Shown in pieces: positions 37,376 through 49,364 of a stretch of 64,000 bases of DNA. The notes beneath the pieces are model-generated. The model was not told the DNA's origin and searched no databases. It saw only the letters and a list, made by a program, of their open reading frames with translations. A program made the position numbers and the translations under genes. Positions within the stretch are counted from its first letter, which is position 1; the number at the start of each line of letters is the position of its first letter. This stretch comes from Corynebacterium aurimucosum (GTDB lineage Bacteria; Actinomycetota; Actinomycetes; Mycobacteriales; Mycobacteriaceae), in contig NZ_CP047048.1 in the NCBI RefSeq assembly GCF_030408555.1, positions 1,860,001 through 1,924,000 of the forward strand. Direction: 5' to 3'.

Positions 37376-37449
37376 TTCGTCGTTTTCCACCCGGCTTTCC
37401 TCCACCCCGCAAACACAGCTCGGTGACATCGCTCAGTGGCGCCGCAACT

Positions 37450-37512
37450 GCCCTATCTGCCAAAACTATTGCACGGTTTTCAGAGATCTGCGCCAACTTT
37501 GGCAGGTAGGCG
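37450..37512. repeat. Long imperfect inverted repeat upstream of MFS gene
   Basis: Arms of about 18 bases near 37450-37467 and 37494-37512 share CTGCCAAA and TTTGGCAG cores, extended by partial matches, around a 26-base spacer. It may be an operator or RNA hairpin ahead of the transporter. Confidence 0.45.
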
Positions 37513-37565
37513 CGTTTTCTTTAAACGTCTTGCCACCAAGACCTGATCACTGTGATTCAGCACAC

Positions 37566-37571
37566 TAGACT
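37566..37571 (+). promoter_or_regulatory. -10 hexamer of MFS gene
   Basis: TAGACT ends 7 bases before ATG 37579. Confidence 0.55.
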
Positions 37572-37578
37572 GTGCCGC

Positions 37579-38724
37579 ATGGTTTCTCAGAAGTGGTTCC
37601 GCGTCGCTTTAGGCATGTTCCTCGTCGCCTGCGGCGCTAATCTCTTCGCCCCGATGGTCGTGGTCTACCAAGTCACCACCGAACTAGGGGTTCTGCAAAC
37701 GACCTTCCTCTTCGGCATCTATGCCCTCGGCATCATGGTGGCTCTCTTCATTGGCGGCCCACTTTCCGATTCGCTGGGCCGCCGAGCCATCATGCGCCCA
37801 GCCGTCCTCATCACCACTGCTGGCTCACTGGTCTTCCTCAGCGGCGCAGGCGGTGCCTTCCTCCCCTTGTTGCTCGGCCGCCTGTGTGCCGGGGCTGCGG
37901 TGGGCCTGGCCATGTCTTCCGGTGCTGCTTGGATCAAGGAGCTCAGCACCCACCTCAGCGTTGGCGCGAAGCGTTCCTCTATCGCACTGTCAGCCGGCTT
38001 CGCGTCGGCACCCGGCGTTGCCGGTACCGCCGCGGAGTTCCTCCCCTGGCCCACCGTCCTGCCTTATCTCTTGCACATCGGCCTAGCGCTCGTCGTGGTC
38101 CCCCTCGTGTGGACCGTGCCTGAACAGAAAGCTGTCCAAACGGCTTCGTCGCGCCGTTCTTTAATCCCCACCAGCCTGCTTAGCCCCCGCTACCTACCGG
38201 TCGTGGCCTATGCACCGTGGGTCTTCGGCTCCGCCACCACCGCCTTCGTCTTCCTGCCCTCACAGCTCAGCGAGCACTTGCGCCATCCCATTCTCATCGC
38301 TGGCCTGTGTGCCCTACTCACCATGGGCAGCGGCGTAGTCATTCAACAGCTCGCGGGCTGCATCCGCGTGACCGCGTTCCATGGCATGGTGCTGGCCGCC
38401 ATAGGCATGGCCCTGTGCCTCGTCATCCTCGCCGCGGCGGAACATAACTGGGCAGTTTTCCTTCTGCCTCTCGCGGCCATCATCATGGGCAGCTCCTATG
38501 GAATTGGCATGCTCAGCGGTCTCGCGGAAACCCAAGCCATCGCGCACCCGGCGGAGCTTGGGGCAGCAACGGGGGTGTTTTATTCGCTGACCTATCTGGG
38601 CTTCTTTGCCCCCTTCATTCTCTCGCTTTTGGGCCCTGTCACAGGCTATTCCACCGCCTTCATCATTGGACTCGCTGTCGCGGCGCTGACTGCCGTGGCG
38701 CTGCGCCTCCGCTTTAAGGGGTAA
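37579..38724 (+). CDS. MFS transporter
   Basis: Major facilitator superfamily protein of 381 residues with twelve predicted membrane helices. The loop 2-3 motif GGPLSDSLGRRAIMRP near residue 65 is the MFS A-motif (G-x3-D-x-G-R-R). Start ATG 37579 is chosen since TAGACT ends exactly 7 bases before it; an upstream GTG at 37552 would cover this promoter. Substrate not predictable; resemblance is to drug or small-molecule exporters. It is a single-gene unit between sucB and gcvP, with an inverted repeat upstream at 37450-37512. Confidence 0.87.
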   Translation: MVSQKWFRVALGMFLVACGANLFAPMVVVYQVTTELGVLQTTFLFGIYALGIMVALFIGGPLSDSLGRRAIMRPAVLITTAGSLVFLSGAGGAFLPLLLGRLCAGAAVGLAMSSGAAWIKELSTHLSVGAKRSSIALSAGFASAPGVAGTAAEFLPWPTVLPYLLHIGLALVVVPLVWTVPEQKAVQTASSRRSLIPTSLLSPRYLPVVAYAPWVFGSATTAFVFLPSQLSEHLRHPILIAGLCALLTMGSGVVIQQLAGCIRVTAFHGMVLAAIGMALCLVILAAAEHNWAVFLLPLAAIIMGSSYGIGMLSGLAETQAIAHPAELGAATGVFYSLTYLGFFAPFILSLLGPVTGYSTAFIIGLAVAALTAVALRLRFKG

Positions 38725-38807
38725 CCGGGGTTAATGTCATGGCATACGCTTTATACTTGGGGGCAGTTTAGGTCACACAAACTATCGCCACGAAGGAGAT
38801 TCACCAT

Positions 38808-41675
<2,868 letters not shown>

Positions 41676-41678
41676 TCA

Positions 41679-42791
41679 ATGACTGACTACCTGCACTCCC
41701 CGCTGCACGCTGAGCACGAGAAACTCGGCGCTACCTTCACGCCCTTTGGGCCGTGGGAAATGCCGCTGAAGTATGACAACGAGCTTGAGGAGCACCGCGC
41801 GGTGCGTAATGCCGCGGGCCTCTTCGACCTGTCCCACATGGGTGAAATCTGGGTCAACGGCCCAGACGCCGCCGAGTTCCTCTCCTACTGCTTCATTTCC
41901 AACCTGGTGCCTCTCAAGGAGGGCAAGGCGAAGTACTCCATGATCTGTGCTGAGGATGGCGGCATCATGGATGACCTCATCACCTACCGCCTGGAAGAAA
42001 CCAAGTTCCTGGTCGTGCCCAATGCCGGCAACGCCGACACCGTGTGGGAGGCCCTCAACGAGCGCGCTGAGGGCTTCGACGTGGACCTGAAGAACGAGTC
42101 CCGCGATGTGGCCATGATTGCTGTCCAAGGCCCGAAGGCGCTGGAGATCCTCGTCCCGCTGGTGGAGGACACCAAGCAGCAGGCCGTGATGGACCTGCCC
42201 TATTACGCTGCGATGACCGGCAAGGTGGCCCGCAAGTACGCGTTTATCTGCCGCACCGGCTACACCGGCGAGGACGGATTCGAGCTCATCGTCTACAACT
42301 CCGATGCCCCGGAGCTGTGGGAAGAGCTGCTCAAGGCCGGCGAGGAATACGGTATTAAGCCCTGCGGCTTGGCAGCGCGCGACTCCCTGCGCTTGGAGGC
42401 GGGCATGCCGCTCTACGGCAATGAGCTCACCCGCGATATCACCCCGGTAGAAGCCGGGATGTCCCGCGCCTTTGCCAAGAAGGAGCAGGACTTCGTGGGC
42501 TCTGAGGTGCTGCGCCAGCGCGCTGAGGAAGGCCCGCAGGCCGTTATCACCGGATTGGTCTCTTCCCAGCGCCGCGCGGCCCGTGCGGGCTCCGAGGTCT
42601 ACGTGGGTGAGAACAAGGTAGGCACGGTGACCTCCGGCCAGCCCTCCCCCACCCTGGGGCACCCTGTGGCACTCGCGCTCATCGATACCGCAGCTGGCCT
42701 CGAGCCGGGTGCGGCCGTCGAGGTGGATATCCGCGGCAAGCGCTACCCCTTCGAGGTTTCCGCGCTGCCCTTCTACAAGCGCGATAAGTAA
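41679..42791 (+). CDS. gcvT: Aminomethyltransferase, T protein
   Basis: Tetrahydrofolate-dependent T protein of the glycine cleavage system, 370 residues. It releases ammonia and forms 5,10-methylene-tetrahydrofolate from the aminomethyl-lipoyl GcvH. Conserved parts include the LFDLSHMGEIWVNG N-terminal motif, the folate-site RTGYTGEDGFEL near residue 190 and GLAARDSLRLEAGMPLYG near residue 230. Start ATG is three bases after the gcvP stop; gcvH follows after 42 bases with its own ribosome site. Confidence 0.96.
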   Translation: MTDYLHSPLHAEHEKLGATFTPFGPWEMPLKYDNELEEHRAVRNAAGLFDLSHMGEIWVNGPDAAEFLSYCFISNLVPLKEGKAKYSMICAEDGGIMDDLITYRLEETKFLVVPNAGNADTVWEALNERAEGFDVDLKNESRDVAMIAVQGPKALEILVPLVEDTKQQAVMDLPYYAAMTGKVARKYAFICRTGYTGEDGFELIVYNSDAPELWEELLKAGEEYGIKPCGLAARDSLRLEAGMPLYGNELTRDITPVEAGMSRAFAKKEQDFVGSEVLRQRAEEGPQAVITGLVSSQRRAARAGSEVYVGENKVGTVTSGQPSPTLGHPVALALIDTAAGLEPGAAVEVDIRGKRYPFEVSALPFYKRDK

Positions 42792-42833
42792 ACTCCACTA
42801 CTGAAGTCAACTACCGAAAGGACACCTCTTCTC

Positions 42834-43226
42834 ATGGCTAACCTTCCTTCCGATTTCTCCTACTCCGAGGACCACGAGTGGATCAACGCCACCGCTGACT
42901 CCGTCGTTGGTTCCACCGTCCGCATCGGCATCACCTCCGTGGCCACTGACCGCCTGGGTGAAGTCGTCTTCGCCGAGCTGCCGGCCGTGGGCGATACCGT
43001 CGAGCACGGCGAGACCTGCGGCGAGGTGGAGTCCACCAAGTCCGTGTCTGACCTCTACTCGCCTGTCACCGGCACCGTGACCGCCGTCAACGAGGCCGTG
43101 CACGATGACTACGCAATCATCAACAACGATCCCTTCGGTGAGGGCTGGCTCTTCGAGGTCGAGGTCTCTGAGGTCGGCGAGCTGATGACCGCCGACGAAT
43201 ACGCCTCCGCCAACGGCGTTGACTAA
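42834..43226 (+). CDS. gcvH: Glycine cleavage system H protein
   Basis: Lipoyl-carrier H protein of 130 residues, shuttling the aminomethyl group among P, T and L proteins. The lipoylated lysine is in GEVESTKSVSDLYSPV near residue 65. The start ATG has an AAAGGA ribosome site. It is the last gene of gcvPTH and is followed by a short terminator. In many bacteria H protein is also a platform for lipoyl assembly by LipB and LipA, which follow here. Confidence 0.97.
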   Translation: MANLPSDFSYSEDHEWINATADSVVGSTVRIGITSVATDRLGEVVFAELPAVGDTVEHGETCGEVESTKSVSDLYSPVTGTVTAVNEAVHDDYAIINNDPFGEGWLFEVEVSEVGELMTADEYASANGVD

Positions 43227-43249
43227 AACAACGCTTGAGCAGCGCACAC

Positions 43250-43268
43250 TCAGCCCCTTTCGGGCTGA
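43250..43268 (+). terminator. Terminator after gcvH
   Basis: A 7-bp stem TCAGCCC/GGGCTGA with a CTTTC loop, followed by TTTAT. Short but well placed between gcvH and the lipB promoter. Confidence 0.65.
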
Positions 43269-43282
43269 TTTATCGCGGGGTT

Positions 43283-43288
43283 TAGGAT
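43283..43288 (+). promoter_or_regulatory. -10 hexamer of lipB
   Basis: TAGGAT ends 7 bases before the lipB ATG; leaderless transcript expected. Confidence 0.55.
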
Positions 43289-43295
43289 TGGGTTC

Positions 43296-44102
43296 ATGAC
43301 TGCTCCCCGCGAACCTTTCTTTCCCGCCGACCGCTCCATCCGCGCTTCTGACGAGCCACTGGAGATCCGCCGCTTGGGCCGCATGGGTTACCAAGAAGCA
43401 TGGGATCTGCAGGCCGAGCTCGCCGCGGCGCGGGCGGCGGGCACGCAGGGGGATGTCATCCTCGTAGTGGAGCACCCCAACGTCTACACCGCCGGCAAGC
43501 GCACCCAGCCGGAAGAAATGCCCGATAATGGCCTGCCGGTCATTGACGTTGACCGCGGCGGGCGCATCACCTGGCACGGTGAGGGCCAGCTGGTGGTCTA
43601 CCCCATTATCAAGCTGGCGGAGCCGGTCGACGTCGTTGACTACGTCCGCCGCCTCGAGGAAGCCATCATCCAGGCCGTCCGTGAACTCGGCGTGAGCACC
43701 GCCGGGCGCATCGATGGCCGCTCTGGCGTGTGGGTCCCCTCCACCACCCGCGCCGCCGATCCGGCCGCTCCGAAGCGCGACCGCAAACTAGGCGCCCTGG
43801 GCATCCGCATTACCCGCGGCGTGACCATGCACGGCCTCGCCCTCAATTGCACCAATACCCTGGAATACTACGAGCACATCGTCGCCTGCGGCATCGACGA
43901 TGCCGACGTGTCAACCCTCTCGCTAGAGCTTGGCCGCGAGGTCACCATTCAGGAAGCGGAAGCGCCGCTTCTCGACGCCCTCCTCAAAGCCCTTTCCGGC
44001 GAACTTACCGTGGCCGACCACACCTTTGCTTCGGCGCCTGATCCCATCAAGGTGGCCAACGAGAAGGCGCGCCAAGCCCGCAAAGCAGCTGAAGGAAAAT
44101 AG
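43296..44102 (+). CDS. lipB: Octanoyl-(ACP):protein N-octanoyltransferase
   Basis: First enzyme of de novo lipoylation, transferring octanoate from acyl carrier protein to lipoyl domains. 268 residues. The catalytic cysteine is in [15 protein letters not shown] near residue 190 and the partner lysine in [17 protein letters not shown] near residue 160. The substrate-binding [14 protein letters not shown] lies near residue 87. TAGGAT 7 bases before the ATG indicates a leaderless mRNA. Substrates nearby are the E2 lipoyl domains and GcvH; LipA, encoded next, inserts the sulfurs. Confidence 0.95.
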   Translation: MTAPREPFFPADRSIRASDEPLEIRRLGRMGYQEAWDLQAELAAARAAGTQGDVILVVEHPNVYTAGKRTQPEEMPDNGLPVIDVDRGGRITWHGEGQLVVYPIIKLAEPVDVVDYVRRLEEAIIQAVRELGVSTAGRIDGRSGVWVPSTTRAADPAAPKRDRKLGALGIRITRGVTMHGLALNCTNTLEYYEHIVACGIDDADVSTLSLELGREVTIQEAEAPLLDALLKALSGELTVADHTFASAPDPIKVANEKARQARKAAEGK

Positions 44103-44184
44103 AAGATACCCTCGGTGGAATAAACCCGGCTCTCGCAGGACTTGTATTAGGAAGAGCTAACTCTAACGCGTAAAGTGAGGTTCC

Positions 44185-45285
44185 GTGACTGTTAAGCCTG
44201 AAGGACGCAAGATGCTCCGCATTGAGAAGAAAAATGCGGAGTCGCCCATCGAACAGAAGCCACGCTGGATCCGCAACCAGGTTCGCACCGGCCCTGGTTA
44301 TGAGGACATGAAATCTCGCGTGTCTGGTGCTTCTCTGCACACTGTGTGCCAGGAGGCTGGCTGCCCCAATATTCATGAGTGCTGGGAATCGCGCGAGGCT
44401 ACCTTCCTCATCGGCGGCGACAAGTGCACTCGCCGCTGTGATTTCTGCGATATCGCTACCGGTAAGCCAGCGGAACTGGACCGCGACGAGCCGCGCCGCG
44501 TCGCCGAGAACATCCAGGAGATGGATCTCAACTACACCACCATCACCGGCGTGACCCGCGATGATCTGCCCGACGAGGGTGCCTGGCTCTACGCCGAGGT
44601 GGTGCGCAAGATTCATGAGCTCAACCCACACACCGGCGTGGAGAACCTCACCCCGGATTTCTCCGGTAAGCCGGATTTGCTCCAAGAGGTTTTTGAAGCC
44701 CGCCCTGAGGTCTTCGCCCACAACCTGGAGACGGTACCGCGCATCTTCAAGCGCATTCGCCCGGCCTTCCGCTATGAGCGTTCACTCGACGTCATCCGCC
44801 AGGCCCACGACTTCGGTTTGATCACCAAGTCCAACCTCATCCTGGGCATGGGCGAAACCGCCGAGGAGATTGAGGAAGCACTGCGCGACCTGCGCTCGGC
44901 AGGCTGCGACATCATCACGATCACCCAGTACCTGCGCCCCGGCCCGCGCTTCCACCCGATCGAGCGCTGGGTGCGCCCGGAGGAATTCGTGGAGCACTCC
45001 AAGCTGGCCAAGGAGCTCGGCTTCGGCGGCGTCATGTCCGGCCCGCTGGTCCGCTCCTCCTACCGCGCTGGCCGCCTCTACGTGCAGGCCATGGAAGCCC
45101 GCGGGCTTGAGCTTCCGGAGAACCTGAAGCACTTGGCTGAGACTTCCCAGGGTGCTACCGCCCAGGAGGCCTCCACGCTTCTGGAGAAGTACGGCCCCTC
45201 CGAGGAAACTCCGGTGACCACGCGCATGGTTAAGACCCCGACTGGTGCAGCGAACCCGAACTCTGCGGCGTCCACTATTCGCTAG
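44185..45285 (+). CDS. lipA: Lipoyl synthase
   Basis: Radical SAM enzyme of 366 residues that inserts two sulfur atoms into protein-bound octanoyl groups. The radical SAM cluster motif is [13 protein letters not shown] near residue 80. The auxiliary cluster binding motif [13 protein letters not shown] is near residue 55, and the R-S-S-Y-x-A motif is in [11 protein letters not shown]. The start is GTG 44185; a TAAAGT hexamer lies 8 bases upstream, so it may be leaderless or near it. Separated by 82 bases from lipB and 42 bases from the DUF4191 gene. Confidence 0.96.
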   Translation: MTVKPEGRKMLRIEKKNAESPIEQKPRWIRNQVRTGPGYEDMKSRVSGASLHTVCQEAGCPNIHECWESREATFLIGGDKCTRRCDFCDIATGKPAELDRDEPRRVAENIQEMDLNYTTITGVTRDDLPDEGAWLYAEVVRKIHELNPHTGVENLTPDFSGKPDLLQEVFEARPEVFAHNLETVPRIFKRIRPAFRYERSLDVIRQAHDFGLITKSNLILGMGETAEEIEEALRDLRSAGCDIITITQYLRPGPRFHPIERWVRPEEFVEHSKLAKELGFGGVMSGPLVRSSYRAGRLYVQAMEARGLELPENLKHLAETSQGATAQEASTLLEKYGPSEETPVTTRMVKTPTGAANPNSAASTIR

Positions 45286-45314
45286 TTCGATTCTCTTTTT
45301 GACCCTCTGACCTC

Positions 45315-45320
45315 TAAAGT
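45315..45320 (+). promoter_or_regulatory. -10 hexamer of DUF4191 gene
   Basis: TAAAGT ends 7 bases before ATG 45328. The spacer also contains AGGAG, so a conventional start cannot be excluded. Confidence 0.5.
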
Positions 45321-45327
45321 AGGAGCC

Positions 45328-46113
45328 ATGGCTAACGACGACAAGGCATCGCTGAAGGAAGCGAAGAAGCAGGAGCGCGCAGCAAAGCGCGCCCAGCGCA
45401 AGCAGAACTGGTCACAGATGTGGCAAGCGTTCAACATGCAGCGCAAGCAGGACAAGGCTCTCATCCCCATCATGCTGGCTGCGTTCTTGGGCATGGGCTT
45501 GCTCTTCTTCCTTATCGGCATGCTCTTCAACGGCCAGTGGTTCATGCTCATCATTGGCTTGGGTCTTGGCGCGATGCTCGCCATGTTCCTGTTCACCCGC
45601 CGCCTTGAGCGCGACATGTACAAGAAGGTGGAAGACCAACCTGGTGTCGCCGGTTGGGCTTTGGAGCAGCAGCTACGCAACACCGTTGGTGTGGTGTGGA
45701 AGGTTAAGCCGGGCGTGGCTGCGACCCGCCAGCAGGATCTGGTTCACCGCGTGATTGGTAACTCGGGCGTCATTTTCGTCGTCGAGGGTGACCGCAAGCG
45801 CGTCGCCCCTACTCTCAACCGTTTGAAGAAGCGCGTCGACCGCCTGGCTGGCGGCGTGCCGGTGTACGAGGTCTTCGTGGGCAATGGCGAGGATGAGGTT
45901 CCGGTGTCCAAGCTGCGCACCCACATCATGAAGCTGCCGCGCAACTACAACAAGAACGAAACCTACGAGAACATTCGCCGCATCGAGGCCATGGATGATC
46001 TTCCGGGCACCACCCCGGGTCTGCCCAAGGGCCCGATGCCCCGACAGGCTCAGAACATGGCGGGCATGAACCGCCGCATGCGCCGCATGCAGGAGCGCAA
46101 GGGCGGCAAATAA
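45328..46113 (+). CDS. DUF4191 membrane protein
   Basis: Actinobacterial protein of 261 residues corresponding to Rv2219 near lipA. A charged N-terminus (many Lys, Arg and Gln) leads to two membrane helices (about residues 45-66 and 70-92), followed by a soluble domain (KKRVDRLAGGVPVYEVFVG) and a basic Met/Arg-rich tail. No known enzyme motif. Conserved linkage with lipBA suggests an envelope or lipoylation-related role, but this is only an inference. A strong terminator follows. Confidence 0.87.
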   Translation: MANDDKASLKEAKKQERAAKRAQRKQNWSQMWQAFNMQRKQDKALIPIMLAAFLGMGLLFFLIGMLFNGQWFMLIIGLGLGAMLAMFLFTRRLERDMYKKVEDQPGVAGWALEQQLRNTVGVVWKVKPGVAATRQQDLVHRVIGNSGVIFVVEGDRKRVAPTLNRLKKRVDRLAGGVPVYEVFVGNGEDEVPVSKLRTHIMKLPRNYNKNETYENIRRIEAMDDLPGTTPGLPKGPMPRQAQNMAGMNRRMRRMQERKGGK

Positions 46114-46130
46114 GCTACCTTGTTCCACAC

Positions 46131-46173
46131 AAGAAGGGGTCCCTCCCGAGATTCTCGGAAGGGACCCCTTCTT
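46131..46173 (+). terminator. Strong terminator after DUF4191 gene
   Basis: A long stem with AAGAAGGGGTCCC pairing with GGGACCCCTTCTT, with a second short stem (CCGAGA/TCTCGG) in the loop, followed by TTTACC. Confidence 0.88.
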
Positions 46174-46230
46174 TACCTTGCGGTTCTTCGTTGCTTTAGG
46201 ACCGTCCTAGCCTTCGTGACCAGGTTTCGT

Positions 46231-46317
46231 CAGATGGTTCTACTCAGATGGTTTACTTGACCCCAAGTAAACCATCTAGCGTTATGAAGAAGGTTTGCTT
46301 GCCCCCAAACAAACCTT
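46231..46317. repeat. Pair of related hairpin elements
   Basis: Element 1 (46246-46277) is a perfect 13-bp inverted repeat AGATGGTTTACTT with its complement around GACCCC. Element 2 (46290-46317) has an 8-bp stem AAGGTTTG/CAAACCTT. The 24-base cores differ at four positions, and one A-T pair of the stem is replaced by G-C in the other copy, a compensated change. A partial copy CAGATGGTT lies at 46231. No gene overlaps. It looks like a small palindromic repeat family. Confidence 0.6.
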
Positions 46318-46378
46318 TTCAGGGGAACCATTTGTGGGGCATCTGTGGTGGATACGACCGGCTAGCGCTGACCAAGCT

Positions 46379-46813
46379 TTAGGCCATGATGACGGCGGTG
46401 CCGGTGGCGCGGTCGTGGAGGCCACGGCCGTCGGCATCAACCATCGCTGCGGGGAAAAGCACAGCGGTCAACAGCGTACGGACCGCCGCCCGCCACAAAC
46501 CGACAGAAGTGCCCGGCACGTCGAGACGCGCCACGCCCATGCCGAGAATGGCCATTCCCGGAGTGCGGGCGAAGAGCCAACCGCACACGATGCCCATGAC
46601 CACCCACACGGCGTAGCCCAAGAAAGCTGGACCGCCGAGCGAATCCGTAACGAGTTCGAGAAGGTTGGCGATGATCATCGCCAAAATCCAGTCAATGAGG
46701 ACGCCAAAAGTGCGCCGCATTACAGAAGCCAGAGCGCCTGAGCCCTCCTTAGGCAAGCCCAATGTTTGCCCAGGCCACTGCCCGTGCTCAAAGCCGTCGT
46801 TGTTATCTGCCAT
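46379..46813 (-). CDS. RDD family membrane protein
   Basis: Small membrane protein of 144 residues with the RDD pattern: an Arg at the first helix (RRTFGVLIDWILAMI), hydrophobic helices near residues 44-63, 75-97 and 118-137, and a middle GMGVARLD segment. Corresponds to Rv2219A next to glnA. Function of RDD proteins is mostly unknown; some act in ion transport. Start ATG 46813 is preferred over GTG 46822 because TAGATT (46821-46826 complement) ends exactly 7 bases before it. Confidence 0.85.
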   Translation of the reverse strand: MADNNDGFEHGQWPGQTLGLPKEGSGALASVMRRTFGVLIDWILAMIIANLLELVTDSLGGPAFLGYAVWVVMGIVCGWLFARTPGMAILGMGVARLDVPGTSVGLWRAAVRTLLTAVLFPAAMVDADGRGLHDRATGTAVIMA

Positions 46814-46820
46814 GCTCACC

Positions 46821-46826
46821 AATCTA
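46821..46826 (-). promoter_or_regulatory. -10 hexamer of RDD gene
   Basis: TAGATT on the minus strand ends 7 bases before ATG 46813. Confidence 0.55.
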
Positions 46827-46942
46827 GCTGTCGGCTCCGCGAAGCAGAAAATTTACCTCTAGGTGCCCCAGACACCCCGGTAACGAAGCCAATACCTGTA
46901 AACTAGTCGGGAGTACTACACGTCAACCAACAGGAGACCACC

Positions 46943-48376
46943 GTGTCCTTTGAGACAATCCAGGACGTCATCGCATTCATCAAGGAAGAGGACGTCAAGT
47001 TCGTTGACATCCGGTTTACGGACGTCCCCGGCACTGAGCACCACTTCTCTATTCCGGCCGAGGAATTTACTGAAGATGCAGCCGCCGAAGGCCTCGCTTT
47101 TGATGGTTCTTCCATCCGCGGATTCACCACCATCGATGAGTCCGATATGACGCTGTTGCCGGATCCGAAGACCGCCTTTGTGGATCCTTTCCGTACCGCG
47201 AAGACACTGAACATCAAGTTCTTCGTCCACGACCCGTTCACCCTGGAGCCTTTCAGCCGCGACCCGCGCAACATCGCCCGCAAGGCTGAGGAGTACCTCG
47301 CCTCCACCGGTATCGCAGATACCTGTAACTTCGGCGCCGAGGCTGAGTTCTATATCTTCGACTCTGTTCGCTACGGCACCGACGTACACAACGGCTTCTA
47401 CGAGGTTGATACCGATGAGGGCTGGTGGAACCGCGGTTCTGAGACCAACTTCGATGGCACCCCGAACACCGGTTTCAAGACTCGCGTGAAGGGCGGCTAC
47501 TTCCCTACGGCACCCGTCGACAAGCACGGCGAAGTCCGCGACGCCATGGTGGAGCAGCTACAGAAGGCAGGCTTTGTTATCGAGCGCTTCCACCACGAGG
47601 TGGGAAGCGGCCAGAACGAGATTAACTACCGCTTCAACTCCCTGCTGCACGCGGCTGATGATATTCAGACCTTCAAGTACATCATCAAGAACACCGCGGA
47701 GCAGTTCGGGAAGTCCGTAACCTTCATGCCGAAGCCGCTGGCCGGCGATAATGGTTCCGGTATGCACGCCCACATGTCCCTGTGGCAGGACGGCAAGCCG
47801 CTCTTCCACGATGAGGCCGGCTACGCCGGTCTGTCCGACATGGCTCGCTACTACATCGGCGGCATCCTGGCCCACGCACCGGCTGTGCTGGCGTTCACGA
47901 ACCCGACGTTGAACTCCTACCACCGCCTGGTTCCGGGATTCGAGGCTCCGATCAACCTGGTGTACTCGCAGCGCAACCGCTCGGCTGCTATCCGTATTCC
48001 GATTACCGGTTCCAACCCGAAGGCCAAGCGCATCGAGTTCCGTGCGCCGGATCCGTCGGGCAACCCCTACTTTGGCTTCGCTGCCATGATGATGGCGGGC
48101 CTCGATGGCATCAAGAACCGCATTGAGCCGCACGCTCCGGTGGATAAGGACCTCTACGAGCTGCCGCCGGCAGAGGCCGCCTCCATCCCGCAGGCACCGA
48201 CCTCCCTGGAGGCCTCCATCGCAGCACTTGAGGAAGACAACGAGTTCCTCACCGAGGGCGATGTCTTCTCCGAGGATCTCATCGAGACCTACATCAACTA
48301 CAAACGTGAGAACGAGATCGCACCGGTCCGCCTGCGCCCGACCCCGCAGGAATTTGAGATGTACTACGACTGCTAA
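46943..48376 (+). CDS. glnA: Glutamine synthetase type I
   Basis: Ammonia-assimilating enzyme of 477 residues forming a dodecamer. Conserved parts are FDGSSIRGF near residue 55, the metal/substrate sites EAEFYIFD and GSGMHAHMS, and [13 protein letters not shown]. The adenylylation tyrosine lies in [11 protein letters not shown] near residue 405 and is the target of GlnE, encoded at the right edge. The start is GTG 46943 after a CAGGAGA ribosome site. A TAAACT at 46899-46904 is a likely -10. No AmtR-type CTAT-N6-ATAG site was seen upstream. A hairpin follows the gene. Confidence 0.97.
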   Translation: MSFETIQDVIAFIKEEDVKFVDIRFTDVPGTEHHFSIPAEEFTEDAAAEGLAFDGSSIRGFTTIDESDMTLLPDPKTAFVDPFRTAKTLNIKFFVHDPFTLEPFSRDPRNIARKAEEYLASTGIADTCNFGAEAEFYIFDSVRYGTDVHNGFYEVDTDEGWWNRGSETNFDGTPNTGFKTRVKGGYFPTAPVDKHGEVRDAMVEQLQKAGFVIERFHHEVGSGQNEINYRFNSLLHAADDIQTFKYIIKNTAEQFGKSVTFMPKPLAGDNGSGMHAHMSLWQDGKPLFHDEAGYAGLSDMARYYIGGILAHAPAVLAFTNPTLNSYHRLVPGFEAPINLVYSQRNRSAAIRIPITGSNPKAKRIEFRAPDPSGNPYFGFAAMMMAGLDGIKNRIEPHAPVDKDLYELPPAEAASIPQAPTSLEASIAALEEDNEFLTEGDVFSEDLIETYINYKRENEIAPVRLRPTPQEFEMYYDC

Positions 48377-48421
48377 AGGATATGTGGGTATCTGACCCCT
48401 TCTTTTAGCACCCTCCGACAA

Positions 48422-48464
48422 GACACAACCCACGGTTTCCTTCACGGATTCCGTGGGTTGTGTC
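48422..48464. terminator. Terminator glnA/hmuO
   Basis: A perfect 14-bp stem (GACACAACCCACGG and complement) with a 15-base loop, after glnA. No T tract follows. Confidence 0.7.
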
Positions 48465-48553
48465 ATGTTGAGCCCGGCACGCGAGAGCCCAATGGCGCAG
48501 CTTCTGAAACTAACTACAGGGGCTACCGGCCACGCAGGCGAGTGTTCCGCCGG

Positions 48554-49195
48554 CTAATAGAGGCGCCCTAATTCAGCAAAGATACCCGAATTAAAGTTGA
48601 AAGCCCGCTCGGCCTCCGAGAGCATGACTTCACGCTGTTCAACGGTAAGCTCCAGGCTATCCACGCGCTCGCGGTATCCCGCACGATAAGGTGGGATTTT
48701 TCCAATCGACGTGAAGTCATAGAAGTTCAGTGCCTCAGGAGGTACTCCGTAATGGGCTCCCAGGCGCGCTGCAATCACCTGCCCACCGGAAATATCACCG
48801 AGATAGCGCACGTAGTGATGGGCTACCACTTCTACTGGCTTGCCCACTATTTCTTCTAAGCGCGCGCTATAGGTCCTCGTCGCTGGAAGAATGCGAATCT
48901 CCTCACGCCAGTTTTCGCCGACTAGCACTTTCAGATCTGCTTCCAGTGCTTGACGACGTTCCAACCGCGGATCCGCTACCGCACCGGCAATGGGAGTAGT
49001 CGCCACGCTGCGAACGGCGTTCTCGAGAGCTCCATATACAAACCACAGTTGGCCGGCCAAATCAGCCACGGCTGACTTATTGAGCTCCCCTGACAACAGG
49101 CGCTGCATGAATGCCGAATTCTCCGCATGCTCATGCGCACGCGCAGTCGCCTCACGCAACGCAACGGACAAAGGTTTATTGAGAGTGGTAGTCAC
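48554..49195 (-). CDS. hmuO: Haem oxygenase
   Basis: Enzyme that opens haem to biliverdin, carbon monoxide and free iron; 213 residues, close to C. diphtheriae HmuO (215). The proximal haem histidine is in TARAHEHAENSAFMQ near residue 20, and the distal-helix glycine motif appears in YVRYLGDISGGQVIAARLG near residue 135. The start is a GTG at 49195 with a GGAGA ribosome site. It lies downstream of the haem import operon but has its own upstream region with two direct repeats and is separated from htaB by a hairpin. Confidence 0.96.
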   Translation of the reverse strand: MTTTLNKPLSVALREATARAHEHAENSAFMQRLLSGELNKSAVADLAGQLWFVYGALENAVRSVATTPIAGAVADPRLERRQALEADLKVLVGENWREEIRILPATRTYSARLEEIVGKPVEVVAHHYVRYLGDISGGQVIAARLGAHYGVPPEALNFYDFTSIGKIPPYRAGYRERVDSLELTVEQREVMLSEAERAFNFNSGIFAELGRLY

Positions 49196-49216
49196 TGTTC
49201 TTCTCCACGGTGTTAT

Positions 49217-49260
49217 TTAGAAAAACTACAAATCAGTTGAGGTTAGAAAAACTCAAAATC
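49217..49260. promoter_or_regulatory. Direct repeats in hmuO promoter
   Basis: Two 18-base direct repeats starting TTAGAAAAACT at 49217 and 49243 differ at two positions and are 26 bases apart. The second lies within TGAGGTTAGAAAAACTCAA, which matches the DtxR consensus at about 13 of 19 positions. C. diphtheriae hmuO is controlled by DtxR and by the ChrA and HrrA response regulators, so these may be such operators. Confidence 0.45.
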
Positions 49261-49286
49261 GAAAATTAAGGGGATTAGGCTGACGT

Positions 49287-49324
49287 GGGTGTGGGGCACC
49301 AATTCTCATCGGCACCCCACACCC
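49287..49324 (-). terminator. Hairpin after htaB
   Basis: A 10-bp GC-rich stem GGGTGTGGGG/CCCCACACCC around an 18-base loop, just downstream of htaB. No T tract; could also be an attenuating structure. Confidence 0.6.
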
Positions 49325-49364
49325 GTTACGTCGTTCTTGAACTGTCAGCAGTGTGTCTTAGGGT

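Noticed and set aside
38725..38807. Glycine riboswitch before gcvP
   Set aside because: Only about 80 bases separate the MFS stop and gcvP, and a TATACT near 38752 would leave a 45-base leader, too short for the known aptamers.
46823..46942. AmtR nitrogen-control box upstream of glnA
   Set aside because: No CTAT-N6-ATAG pattern is present in the interval.
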